Shown: positions 9,142 through 17,586, counted from the stretch's first letter. The stretch: 64,000 nucleotides of DNA from Lachnospiraceae bacterium (GCA_023664345.1 JAMPFQ010000006.1:30915-94914), one strand, 5' to 3'. Made by a program: numbers and translations. The notes: generated from the letters alone by a model not told the origin.

Positions 9142-10089
9142 TCACTGCCAGTACAACGCCATGCTTTCCTTTACCCTGGAATCATCCAGCGCATATTTTT
9201 CCTTTACCTTGTCCGCTGTCGTTTCAAAAGTTGCCCCTAGTTCACGGCATGTGGAGATCAGCGCCCTTATGCCCTTTTGACGCTCCTCCTGATGTCCCTG
9301 CTGGAGGCCTTCCTGCCGTCCCTGCTGGAGACCGCCTCCCCAATACTTATCCATCAGCTTGCACACGGTCCATTTCCCTCCTTCCTTCGTTTTCTCCTCT
9401 CTCATGAGGTTGTCTATCACTGTTCCATACCGATCATCCCCCGACAATGCCTGCATGACTTCCAGCAGCGCCTCCGGATGGCTGACTTCATGTTCCAGCT
9501 TATCCACGCTTTCCTCATCCGCTAGGTATTCCAAGATAATCCGCATGTCACTCCGGAATCTCCCTATGATATCCCTAGACAGGTGGCGCATCTCAAATAC
9601 ATGGAGTCTTTCATTGTCTATGTACCTCCACGCCGTAGGGTGGATAGCTTTTCTCTTGAAAAACTCCCGCATGGAGCGTGAAGTCCTCCAGCGTTTCTTT
9701 CCCCAGTACAGCACCAGTTCCATGACCGGGCAGATCTCTTTCATCTGCTGTTCATACTGCCCCCTGTAACAGCCGCCGACATAGCCACACTTCCTCAACA
9801 ACATCCTGCTGTCTGTCCGCGACTGGTTGGCTAGCAGGTACAGTATCCTCGCATGGCCTTCCTCATCTGTCTCATACCTGCCCAGATCTTCATATTGGTT
9901 CCTCAGCCTACGTTCCTGGTCCCTGTAACGGGTCTCCGTACCTGCCTGACTGAGATGCCGCAGATCTACCACCTGCTCTCCCCCGTACACCAATGCGTTC
10001 AGGATGTCCGCGAACACATCCGGATACGATTCCAGTTCCTTTTGTGGGATGTCATAGCCGCCCTGCTGTGAATCTTGTGGTCTTTCCAT
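9142..10089 (-). CDS. Rpn-family PD-(D/E)XK protein (copy 2)
   Basis: 315 residues starting MERPQDSQQGGYDIPQKELES with AGGAGG 7 nt upstream. It has the layout of the Rpn/YhgA family, but the usual I/L-E-N-Q motif reads YLLANQSRTDSRMLLR (about 105-120), so the acidic residue is replaced by Ala, which may cripple the nuclease. The C-terminal region carries a glycine/glutamine-rich repeat (GLQQGRQEGLQQGHQEE, DNA about 9268-9330), longer than in copy 3. The tail KVKEKYALDDSRVKESMALYW is nearly shared with copy 3. It sits between the pyruvyl transferase side and the radical SAM gene of the capsule operon, in the same direction. Confidence 0.72.
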   Translation of the reverse strand: MERPQDSQQGGYDIPQKELESYPDVFADILNALVYGGEQVVDLRHLSQAGTETRYRDQERRLRNQYEDLGRYETDEEGHARILYLLANQSRTDSRMLLRKCGYVGGCYRGQYEQQMKEICPVMELVLYWGKKRWRTSRSMREFFKRKAIHPTAWRYIDNERLHVFEMRHLSRDIIGRFRSDMRIILEYLADEESVDKLEHEVSHPEALLEVMQALSGDDRYGTVIDNLMREEKTKEGGKWTVCKLMDKYWGGGLQQGRQEGLQQGHQEERQKGIRALISTCRELGATFETTADKVKEKYALDDSRVKESMALYWQ

Positions 10090-10424
10090 CTATTTTCCTC
10101 CTTCTGCCTTTCCAGCGGCGGAAAAAGATGGTTCCTGCCGTCCCTAGTTCCGCCACTATCTTTTTAAAAAGTTGAATCTGTGGCGAAATGCCTGAACATG
10201 CACTTTGAACCGTGGATCTCCACGAAAATGCGACTGATTCTCCCTCTTTATAGCATAAGTCTACCACAAGACGCCGCAATGTGCAATCATTTTTTCAATA
10301 CTCCGTTTTATTTTTCACGATGTAAGATATGCAGTTGTCAAGGTACATGGTTCCATTTATCTACACGGGCTTTCGCCCGATGTATTCATATTTTTCCCGT
10401 TTTAGAGCCCGGTCTGTGGCTTTC

Positions 10425-12077
10425 TCACATCACCCGGTTCTTCACTTTCTGAACAGTAAGCTTCACTCCATACTTCTGGACGATCCTTATCCCATATCCG
10501 ATTGAGCGAGCCATGCCATACTGTTTTATAAATTTGCCCACTAACCGTCTGCCATTATTGATGCGGCGCTTTCTGACTGATCTTTCATTCGAACGGTCGT
10601 AAACTCCCAGCATAAGTTCATCCATCTCCTGTGAAAGGCATACCTGTTTATCCACATCCCATCCTGTCCGCAATTCCCCCAACAAAGAAGTATCGATCCG
10701 CAGAAATTCTCCTTTATTTCCATCAAGTCCCATCCTTTCAAAAATGTTTGTGAGCGAAAGCGCGTCCCTATTGACCAGAGTGCACCAGCCTGCTGTAAGT
10801 TCGGAACCATTATCTATGTATGGATTGCGTCCTTCTACCGGAAAATCTATCCAGTGCAATGTTCCCGGGTTTACCGCACAATGCTTCAATTTTTCAAATC
10901 CCTCACCCATACGGATCCCGGCAGTCATAAACACGATATATGCATGGGCAGGCAGATCCTCCATGAGATGCTGCCAACTCACAGGATCTGTTTCCAGGAC
11001 AGTCTGCAATACCTTAAGGTGTTTTCCGTTCCATTCCCGGGTTTCCCCATCCCTGTCCCTCTCCGCCTCATCCCGGTATATCATGACGCCACACAGGTTC
11101 CTTGCGTAGATTGGAGTGCTTCCCGATACACGATCCTGCGCATCCTCCATATAGGTAACACCATGATATTCTGCGGCGGATCTCCTGCTTTTTTCTGAAA
11201 TGATGCCATCCTTGATCTCTACTCGGTTTATCTTCTGGTCCACCAATCGGACATTATCCATTGCTGACATCACAGCATAATTTGTATCAGAAATATCATC
11301 TATGCCCTCTCTGGCATCCCTGGCGAAAGTCTCCAACGGAATACCACAGTATTCGCACCATTGGAATTGCTCCGCAAAATCCTCGATCGGGCGTTTCCAC
11401 CATCCTTTTTCGACCGGAAGTCCTCCCGGCCCGTTATACATGAAATCCAATGCAGCTGCCACTTCGCAGAAAAAACACCCTTTAGGCGTCACCGAACTGC
11501 TCCACTGCTGATTCACCCAGCAGTTTTCCCTCAACCGAAGCCATTCCTTATCGCCGATCCCCATATCTTTTCTGGAGATCAATACCGGCTGATGAAAAGA
11601 AATATTCTGATGATCATTCAGATTTTGAAAATTAAATACGTCTTGGATGATCTCATAATTTTCCAGATACTTTGGCGTCATGGATGTCCATAACCCGGCT
11701 CCCCGGATTATAGGCCTGGGCCCATCCTCATATGGATAAATTTCGTATTTATTTAATTCCAGTTCCCGTCTTACTTCAATGAAGCTGTCCGTAGGAAGCT
11801 TCATACCCCCTCTGTCAGGTTTTGATCCCTCAGGCAGTTTATCCGCCAGGTACATGCACATCCGCTTAAAATCCGGATGGATGGTCGGCTCGCCTCCCAT
11901 CACGCCGATCAGGCCGGGATGATCCATCACGGAATCTACCGCCTTACAAAAGAAATCATAGTCCATAAAAAAAGGCTTTTTATGGTGTCCGCAAAAGCGT
12001 GTACAGTTGGAGCAGGTATGGATACAGGCGTTTGTCACTTCTATCTGGATGACCCAGTGGTCTTTCGGTGGTTTCAC
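10425..12077 (-). CDS. radical SAM protein of the capsule locus
   Basis: 550 residues. CIHTCSNCTRFCGHH at about 17-31 carries the CxxxCxxC cluster motif for the SAM-cleaving 4Fe-4S centre, and VMGGEPTIHPDF is the GGE motif that binds SAM methionine. Additional cysteines (KGCFFCE at about 199-205, CEYCG at about 240) could bind an auxiliary cluster. The C-terminal 250 residues are not typical of a known class and may be a glycan-recognition or glycosyltransferase-like domain. The gene lies immediately downstream of a GT2 gene (9 bp). A radical modification of a capsule sugar is the natural inference; the reaction is unknown. Confidence 0.78.
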   Translation of the reverse strand: MKPPKDHWVIQIEVTNACIHTCSNCTRFCGHHKKPFFMDYDFFCKAVDSVMDHPGLIGVMGGEPTIHPDFKRMCMYLADKLPEGSKPDRGGMKLPTDSFIEVRRELELNKYEIYPYEDGPRPIIRGAGLWTSMTPKYLENYEIIQDVFNFQNLNDHQNISFHQPVLISRKDMGIGDKEWLRLRENCWVNQQWSSSVTPKGCFFCEVAAALDFMYNGPGGLPVEKGWWKRPIEDFAEQFQWCEYCGIPLETFARDAREGIDDISDTNYAVMSAMDNVRLVDQKINRVEIKDGIISEKSRRSAAEYHGVTYMEDAQDRVSGSTPIYARNLCGVMIYRDEAERDRDGETREWNGKHLKVLQTVLETDPVSWQHLMEDLPAHAYIVFMTAGIRMGEGFEKLKHCAVNPGTLHWIDFPVEGRNPYIDNGSELTAGWCTLVNRDALSLTNIFERMGLDGNKGEFLRIDTSLLGELRTGWDVDKQVCLSQEMDELMLGVYDRSNERSVRKRRINNGRRLVGKFIKQYGMARSIGYGIRIVQKYGVKLTVQKVKNRVM

Positions 12078-12086
12078 TTTTTTCTC

Positions 12087-13163
12087 CTATCTTCTGCTTT
12101 TCAGTTTGTGGAACAATGCCGGATCTGATCTGCGGATATGATATACCATCCCATACATCAAATAGGCCAGCAGCGTGTTCCGCATTTTTATCGGGAAAAC
12201 TAACAACCTCATTTTCCTGCTTCTGCATCTGGCATAACTTACCGCCTCACGCACATCTTCATGTCTGATGATATCCCCGATCCTCATGTATTTTTCTTTG
12301 GCGCTCAGCTGCTTTTCCGCATGGAAAATATTCTCCAGGCAGCCGCTGATGCGCTCCGTAAATTCCCGACAGGTATATTCTCTTGCCTTGTCATCCCATA
12401 TCCCCAGTTTCTTGAAATGATCCTGAAACTCGTGGTATTCCTTATATCTGATCAGGAAATAATCATCCCTATATTTCTCCGTTGTTGAACCTGTCCTCTC
12501 CCTGACATAGTAATAAAGACACTGTTCCGTAACGGCCAGGCTGCCACAATTTTCGATGAACTGTCTGTTAAATACTCTGTCCTCCGTATAAACATGGCCA
12601 TTCCTATAGTACAGATCTTTTTCCCTTATCAAACTCAGCTTATACATCTTGTTCCAGACATTGGATAAAATATCGGAATCCCACATATCCACCAGATGCT
12701 CTCTGATCTGCTCTGGTGTCCTGTAATGTACGGATGGGTACTTTTTTTCTTCAAGGTACGTCGTCTGCACCTTTCCTTTTTTTATCTGTTCTACCTTAAA
12801 ATAGAACCCGCATACTCCCAGATCGATACCTGTATCTTCCATAAGAGAAACCATTTTTTCATACATGTCCGAAGCGAGTTCATCATCGGCATCCAGAAAA
12901 GTGATATATCTGCCCGACGCGGCTTCTATGCCTTTATTTCTGGCGCTGGCTGTTCCACCATTCTCTTTATGGATAACTTTATATTTATCTTTTCCGCTCA
13001 GTAATCGATCTAACTGCCCGCCTGTTCCGTCTGTAGAACCGTCATTGACAAAGATGGCTTCCCACTCTGAAAAAGTCTGGTTTTCAAGATTATCAATACA
13101 AAGCTGTATGTACTCCTGCGCATTATAGCAAGGTATGACAATAGAAAGTAATGTTTTTTCCAT
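12087..13163 (-). CDS. glycosyltransferase family 2
   Basis: A 358-residue GT-A enzyme starting MEKTLLSIVIPCYNAQEY, with IFVNDGSTDGTG (about 35-46) and FLDADDEL (about 88-95) as the nucleotide-sugar and DxD motifs. The start at 13163 is favoured over the longer frame from 13244. AGAGGGGCG precedes it by 5 nt, and its ATG overlaps a TGA in TGATG. That TGA and ribosome binding site are a leftover copy of the 3' end of the sugar-transferase gene, separated from its parent by Rpn unit 3. It probably adds the second or third sugar. Confidence 0.87.
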   Translation of the reverse strand: MEKTLLSIVIPCYNAQEYIQLCIDNLENQTFSEWEAIFVNDGSTDGTGGQLDRLLSGKDKYKVIHKENGGTASARNKGIEAASGRYITFLDADDELASDMYEKMVSLMEDTGIDLGVCGFYFKVEQIKKGKVQTTYLEEKKYPSVHYRTPEQIREHLVDMWDSDILSNVWNKMYKLSLIREKDLYYRNGHVYTEDRVFNRQFIENCGSLAVTEQCLYYYVRERTGSTTEKYRDDYFLIRYKEYHEFQDHFKKLGIWDDKAREYTCREFTERISGCLENIFHAEKQLSAKEKYMRIGDIIRHEDVREAVSYARCRSRKMRLLVFPIKMRNTLLAYLMYGMVYHIRRSDPALFHKLKSRR

Positions 13164-13199
13164 CAGTACGCCCCTCTGCCCGGATATACTTAAGATCCA
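13161..13199. repeat. decayed duplicate of the sugar-transferase 3' end
   Basis: 13161-13180 is identical to 14537-14556 (CATCAGTACGCCCCTCTGCC), the last codons of the sugar-transferase gene plus the TGATG overlap. 13181-13199 matches about 14614-14632, so the copy has lost about 57 bp in the middle. The two copies bracket Rpn unit 3. The kept part supplies the ribosome binding site and start of the GT2 gene. Confidence 0.75.
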
Positions 13200-13242
13200 A
13201 TATACTTCTGACATTTTCCAAATAGAAATCTTTTCTCCAACC

Positions 13243-13286
13243 AAAAACTCCCGGTATAAGACAACTGCATATCTTACACCGGGAAT
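13243..13286 (-). terminator. Rpn unit 3 intrinsic terminator
   Basis: The same hairpin as in unit 2 (ACTCCCGGTATAAG paired with CTTACACCGGGAAT) with a short T run on the minus strand. It may reduce read-through from the early capsule genes into the GT2 gene. Confidence 0.65.
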
Positions 13287-13318
13287 CCTATCCTCTCTGC
13301 TATTCTGTTATCTGGCGG

Positions 13319-14242
13319 TCATTGCCAGTACAACGCCATGCTTTCCTTTACCCTGGCATCATCCAGCGCATATTTTTCCTTTACCTTGCTCGCTGTTGTT
13401 TCAAAGGTTGCCCCTAATTCATGGCATGTGGATATCAGCACCCTTATGCCCTCCTGACGCCCTTGCTGGAGCCCTTCCTGTTTTCCGCCTCCCCAATACT
13501 TATCCATCAACTTGCACACAGTCCATTTCCCTCCTTCCTCCGTTCCCTCTCCGCTCATGAGGCTTTCCATCACTGTTCCATACCGGTCATCCCCTGACAG
13601 CGCCCACATGAGTTCCATCAGCGCTGCCGGATGGCTGACTTTCTGCTCCAGCCTATCCGCGCCTTCCTCGTCCGCCAGGTATTCCAGGATGATTCGCATG
13701 TCGCTCCGAAACCTCTCTATGACTTTCCTGGGCAGATGGCGCATCTCAAACACATGAATCCTCTCATCGTCTATGTACTTCCATGCCTTGGGATGAAGAT
13801 CCTTTCTCTTGAAGAGTTCCCGCATCGAGCGTGATGTCCGCCACCGCTTTCTTCCCCAGTACAGCACCAGTTCCATGACCGGGCAGCTTTCTCTCATCTG
13901 CTGCTCATACTGTCCCCTGTAATAGCCGCCGACATAGCCGCATTTCCTCAGCAGCATCCTGCTGTCTGTCTGCGACTGGTTGGACACCAGGTACAGTATC
14001 TTCACATTTCCCTCCCTGCCTGTCTCATATCTGCCCAAATCCTCATACTGATTTCTCAGCCTGCGCTTCTGATCCCTGTAGCGGGTCTCTGTCTCAGCCT
14101 GACTGAGACGCTGAAAGTCTACCACCTGCTCTCCCTCATACACCAGCGCGTTCAGGATATCCGCGAACACATCCGGGGACGATTCCAGTTCCTTTTGCGG
14201 GATGTCATAGCCGCCTTGCTGTGAATCCTGTGGTCTTCCCAT
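13319..14242 (-). CDS. Rpn-family PD-(D/E)XK protein (copy 3)
   Basis: 307 residues, a close paralogue of copy 2 along its entire length, with the ribosome binding site GGAGG about 6 nt upstream. As in copy 2, the motif expected to read E-N-Q reads VSNQSQTDSRMLLR, so the acidic residue is missing. The glycine/glutamine repeat (GKQEGLQQGRQEG) is one unit shorter than in copy 2, which shows repeat-number variation. It lies between the sugar-transferase and GT2 genes, in the capsule direction. Confidence 0.72.
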   Translation of the reverse strand: MGRPQDSQQGGYDIPQKELESSPDVFADILNALVYEGEQVVDFQRLSQAETETRYRDQKRRLRNQYEDLGRYETGREGNVKILYLVSNQSQTDSRMLLRKCGYVGGYYRGQYEQQMRESCPVMELVLYWGRKRWRTSRSMRELFKRKDLHPKAWKYIDDERIHVFEMRHLPRKVIERFRSDMRIILEYLADEEGADRLEQKVSHPAALMELMWALSGDDRYGTVMESLMSGEGTEEGGKWTVCKLMDKYWGGGKQEGLQQGRQEGIRVLISTCHELGATFETTASKVKEKYALDDARVKESMALYWQ

Positions 14243-14538
14243 CCATTTCCTCCTTCTGCCTTTACAGTGGCGGGAACAGATGATTCCCTACAGGTCTCCG
14301 CCACTATCCTTTTTTAAAAAGTTGAATCTGTGGCGAACTGCCCGAACATGCACTTTGAACCGTGAATCCCCACGAAAATGCGACTGATTCTTCCTCTTTA
14401 CGGCATAAGTTTATCACAGGATGACGTAATGTGCAATCCCTTTTTTAAGAATCCGTTCTGTTTTTCACGATGTAAGATATGCAGTTGTCAAGGTACATGA
14501 TTCCATTTATCTACACGGGCTTTCGCCCAGTGTATTCA

Positions 14539-15285
14539 TCAGTACGCCCCTCTGCCGCCGATCACACTGCCCACCGTCCTGAGGATGATCCTGAGGTCGG
14601 TCAGGATGCCCGCTTCCCGGATATACTTAAGATCCAGTTCCACCCACTCATCGAACGGGATATCATTTCTGCCACTGCACTGCCAATAGCAGGTAAGTCC
14701 CGGCTTGACGAGCATCCTCTGTCTCTGGTACGCATTGCATTGTTCCGTTTCGTATGTAGGCAGCGGCCTTGGGCCGACCACGCTCATTTCTCCCTTTAAT
14801 ATGTTCAAAAGCTGCGGCAGTTCATCGATGCTGGTCCTTCTCAGTACTTTCCCCACTTTAGTGAGCCGAGGATCGTTCTTCATCTTGAATGCCGGGCCGT
14901 CCAGTTCATTTTGGTCAAGAAGGCTCTGATGCATTTTCTCCGCATCCGTACACATGCTCCGAAATTTGTACATCCGGAATACTTTGCCGTTTATCCCATT
15001 TCTTTCCTGTACGAAAAAGACCGGGCCGCGATCCTCTATCTTGATAGCCAGAGCCACAAGCAGAAATATCGGTAAAAGTAATATCATGCCCACCAGAGAT
15101 GCCACAATGTCAAACACCCTCTTTACTATCCTGTATCCGATCTTCCCTCCGGGAATCTCCCGCGCCTGCCGCCCGGGATCAGCGGTGCCGTCTATCACAT
15201 AAAAGGCAGCCGGTTTCTTTTCCGGTTCCGCACCGGAACCCGCTATTCCCAGATCCATTGCATTCGCGCCGTAGCTGTTCTCCAT
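14539..15285 (-). CDS. undecaprenyl-phosphate sugar phosphotransferase (bacterial sugar transferase family)
   Basis: 248 residues. A variable N-terminus of about 50 residues is followed by RIVKRVFDIVASLVGMILLLPIFLLVALAIKI (membrane re-entrant helix, about 53-84). Then come KFRSMCTDAE, RRTSIDELPQLLNILKGEMSVVGPRP and a C-terminal PGLTCYWQCSGRND, the set of motifs of PF02397 phosphoglycosyl transferases. It starts the repeat unit by moving a hexose-1-P type group to undecaprenyl phosphate. It lacks the N-terminal four-TM domain of WbaP/WcaJ and is the short monotopic form. It follows the CpsBCD regulators, the usual order in Gram-positive capsule operons. Confidence 0.9.
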   Translation of the reverse strand: MENSYGANAMDLGIAGSGAEPEKKPAAFYVIDGTADPGRQAREIPGGKIGYRIVKRVFDIVASLVGMILLLPIFLLVALAIKIEDRGPVFFVQERNGINGKVFRMYKFRSMCTDAEKMHQSLLDQNELDGPAFKMKNDPRLTKVGKVLRRTSIDELPQLLNILKGEMSVVGPRPLPTYETEQCNAYQRQRMLVKPGLTCYWQCSGRNDIPFDEWVELDLKYIREAGILTDLRIILRTVGSVIGGRGAY

Positions 15286-15319
15286 ACACGCACCTCTCTG
15301 GCCTTATCTCTGACACGCC

Positions 15320-16042
15320 CTACTCGTTCCCATAATTCCCGTAATACTTTCCATAGTATTTCCCGTAGTATTTTCCGTAATATTTTCCATAGTATTTTCC
15401 GTAGTATCCCTTTCCGGTCATATCCACCTTATTGAGCACTACGCCCAGGATCTTCGCGTTGGCCACTTCCAGCTGTTCCTTTATCCTCCTGGCAAACTGG
15501 TAGCTGATCGCCCCCATCTCCATGACAACGGCAACGCCGTCGCAGTGCTTGGATATAATCGCCGCATCGATCACGCTCCCTACAGGCGGCGTGTCGATGA
15601 TCACTATATCGAACACTTTCCTACACTCCTCTATCATCGCGCTGAACCTGCTGTTGCCCAGCAGTTCGCTGGGGTTCGGCGGTACGGGCCCGGCGAACAC
15701 CATATAGAAATTTGGAACGTCCGTGGTACAGGTCACATTCGAGAATTCCTGTTTCCCGGCCAGATAGTTCGTCAGCCCGTATTTGATCTTTCCCCTCTTA
15801 TATCTGGACCTCATCACTGATTTGCGCAGATCCGCGTCTATCAGGATGGTCTTCTTGCCCGCCTGGGCAAAGGACAGCGCCAGTTCAAAACTCACGGAGG
15901 ATTTTCCCTCGTTGGGCGTCGCGGACGTCAGCGCGACCACTTTGATGTCGTCCCCCGAGAACTCTATGTTTGTCCTTAAAGTCTTAAATGCTTCTCTCGC
16001 CCTGAAATCCAGGTTTGTCTGTCTGATCTCAAATTCCTGCAT
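15320..16042 (-). CDS. capsule tyrosine kinase (CpsD/CapB/EpsB type)
   Basis: 240 residues. Walker A TSATPNEGKSS (about 39-49), Walker A' ILIDADLRKS (about 70-79) and Walker B IVIIDTPPVGS (about 146-156) identify a BY-kinase. The last 30 residues are a tyrosine cluster of repeated Y-Y-G-K units, the autophosphorylation tail. It should work with the CpsC-like protein encoded just upstream, whose gene it overlaps by 14 bp, and be dephosphorylated by the PHP-type phosphatase. The tail is unusually regular (see the repeat feature). Confidence 0.92.
   Translation of the reverse strand: MQEFEIRQTNLDFRAREAFKTLRTNIEFSGDDIKVVALTSATPNEGKSSVSFELALSFAQAGKKTILIDADLRKSVMRSRYKRGKIKYGLTNYLAGKQEFSNVTCTTDVPNFYMVFAGPVPPNPSELLGNSRFSAMIEECRKVFDIVIIDTPPVGSVIDAAIISKHCDGVAVVMEMGAISYQFARRIKEQLEVANAKILGVVLNKVDMTGKGYYGKYYGKYYGKYYGKYYGKYYGNYGNE
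15329..15409. repeat. 12-bp coding tandem repeat (YYGK tail of the capsule kinase)
   Basis: About six copies of a 12-bp unit of the form TACTATGGAAAA on the minus strand, with small silent differences, encode repeated Y-Y-G-K. Such a repeat can change copy number by slippage without breaking the frame. Confidence 0.85.
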
Positions 16043-16838
16043 GACTGTCTTTCCTGTCCTTCCTCTGGTCTATCGCTCCCGCATCCTTTGTCCTGACCGG
16101 AGCGGGCCTCTTTTTGACTGCATGCTTCCCTGCTGTACTCTTCTCATCGGCTTCTTCCTCTATCACCGGAATCAGCGCCAGCGTTCCCCATCCAAGGTAC
16201 TTATCCACATCCTCGGAGGATTTGATCGTATCATCCGCCACATATTGGATGACCAGGACCAACAGACTCAAAAGCACCCCTAAAGCTGCTCCCAGGACCG
16301 TCCACATCAGGACGGATGGCTCAGATGGTTCTTTCGGCAGGTTTGCCAGATCGACCACATTCACCGCTTCCACATCCGTGACCGCCGTGATGTGCTCGGA
16401 CGCCACTTCCCTGATGCTGTTGGCTATGTACTGCGCCATCGCGGGATTGGTATCCTTCACTGTGATATATATGATCCTTGTGTCCGTGGTGTTCTCCACC
16501 GTGACACGCTTTTTCAAGTCCTCAAACCCATCCGGCAGGCTGCACTGTTCTATCACGGTCTCCAGCACATACCTGCAAGTGATCAGTTCCTCATAATCCT
16601 TGGTGAGCAGCGTGGAGAACTGCGCGTCACTGTAGGAAAAATTGGAATTGTCCTGCCTGCTCATGACGTAGATGCCTGTCGTTGATTCATATTTAGGCGT
16701 GATAAGGAAAGCGCTCACCGCGAACGCCGCCAGTCCTGCGACCGCGCCGCACAGCAGTATCAGCCACAGCCGATGCAGCACCAACCCTAAAAGTTCTTCC
16801 AGATCGATCTCGATCATATTGTTGTTCTGTTCCTGCAT
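16029..16838 (-). CDS. capsule chain-length/kinase-activator protein (CpsC/Wzz family)
   Basis: 269 residues with an N-terminal membrane segment (about 29-51: LWLILLCGAVAGLAAFAVSAFLI) after IDLEELLGLVLHR. A Wzz-type extracellular domain follows, with a second membrane segment at about 180-203 (VLMWTVLGAALGVLLSLLVLVIQYV). The C-terminal cytoplasmic tail is long and basic (KHAVKKRPAPVR), suited to contact the separate kinase. This is the split arrangement of Firmicutes, unlike the fused Wzc. It controls polymer length and kinase activity. Confidence 0.88.
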   Translation of the reverse strand: MQEQNNNMIEIDLEELLGLVLHRLWLILLCGAVAGLAAFAVSAFLITPKYESTTGIYVMSRQDNSNFSYSDAQFSTLLTKDYEELITCRYVLETVIEQCSLPDGFEDLKKRVTVENTTDTRIIYITVKDTNPAMAQYIANSIREVASEHITAVTDVEAVNVVDLANLPKEPSEPSVLMWTVLGAALGVLLSLLVLVIQYVADDTIKSSEDVDKYLGWGTLALIPVIEEEADEKSTAGKHAVKKRPAPVRTKDAGAIDQRKDRKDSHAGI

Positions 16839-16845
16839 ATCCCTT

Positions 16846-17586
16846 TTACTCCGCGTTTATTATTGTTGATGCGTTCTCATGGAAGATTTCATCCATATAG
16901 GATTCCCCATATCTTTTTACCAGCGCCTGGTAACATTTCTGGAACTGCGGCGCCCTGCCCCGGGCATCGTGGGCATCCGTTCCCACATAATCGACCAGGT
17001 TTTCCTGTAAGATATCATGGATGAACCTCTGGATCTGTTTCCCCAGCTGGCCGACGGCACTGGCGGCATTGATCTGGATCTCCGCGTCCATCTGCTTCAG
17101 TTCCCTCACACGCTTCCAATCCCGGACCATGCATCCATACCGTTCCACATGGGCAAGGATCGGCACATATCCCACCGCCCTGACGCTGTCAAGCGCATTG
17201 CGGATGTATGTATGATCCTCCGTGGGAGAGAACTCCACCAGCACACGATCCGTGTGGTTCAGGCTCAGGACTTCGTTATTTTCCAGCCGCTCCGGCAAGC
17301 CGTCAAAATAGAAGACCTCATTTCCCGGATACAGCGGGATGAAGATGCCTTGTCTTTCCGCTTCCTCCTGCACTTTCCCGATTCTTTCCATGATGGTGGC
17401 AGGACTGGCGTTATGGCGGCCTTCCTTATAGTGCGGGGTCACAATCATCGCCGTTATCCCCTCGCTCTGCGCGATCCGGAGCATATCCATCGTCTGTTCC
17501 ATGCTCCTGGAGCCATCATCCACCGCAGGCAGGATATGGCAGTGCATGTCCGTCATTTTTCCCGATCTTTTTTCCCTGAAAAGCAT
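16846..17586 (-). CDS. CpsB/CapC-type tyrosine phosphatase (PHP domain)
   Basis: 246 residues. DMHCHILPAVDDGS (PHP motif I) and YVGTDAHDARGRAPQF at the C-terminal metal site define a manganese-dependent protein tyrosine phosphatase that resets the CpsD-type kinase. It is the first gene of the capsule operon. Either the ATG at 17586 or the one at 17556 (MTDMHCHIL) could be the start: the first has GGGAG 3 nt upstream, the second only a weak purine run. The left inverted repeat of the recombinase segment lies 78 bp upstream of 17586, so its expression depends on what is placed there. Confidence 0.88.
   Translation of the reverse strand: MLFREKRSGKMTDMHCHILPAVDDGSRSMEQTMDMLRIAQSEGITAMIVTPHYKEGRHNASPATIMERIGKVQEEAERQGIFIPLYPGNEVFYFDGLPERLENNEVLSLNHTDRVLVEFSPTEDHTYIRNALDSVRAVGYVPILAHVERYGCMVRDWKRVRELKQMDAEIQINAASAVGQLGKQIQRFIHDILQENLVDYVGTDAHDARGRAPQFQKCYQALVKRYGESYMDEIFHENASTIINAE

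Larger units (their letters stand above)
9064..10388 (-). mobile_element. Rpn unit 2 (perfect 18-bp inverted ends)
   Basis: The inverted ends GACAACTGCATATCTTAC (9083-9100) and its exact reverse complement (10322-10339) flank the second Rpn gene. Outside the right end, about 49 bp up to 10388 (including the hairpin ACGGGC-TTTC-GCCCG) are shared almost unchanged with unit 3, so the transposed or duplicated segment is longer than the inverted ends. The Rpn upstream region (10090-10321) holds a TATGCTATAAA extended -10 on the minus strand and no gene. Unit 2 directly abuts unit 1. Confidence 0.62.
13243..14536 (-). mobile_element. Rpn unit 3 (perfect 18-bp inverted ends)
   Basis: The inverted ends 13260-13277 and 14472-14489 are identical in sequence to those of unit 2. 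The external right flank up to about 14536 is also shared with unit 2. The upstream stretch 14243-14471 holds the conserved leader also found before Rpn-2 and no gene. The unit splits what looks like an ancestral overlap between the sugar-transferase and GT2 genes, which is the best evidence in the window that these units insert. Confidence 0.68.
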
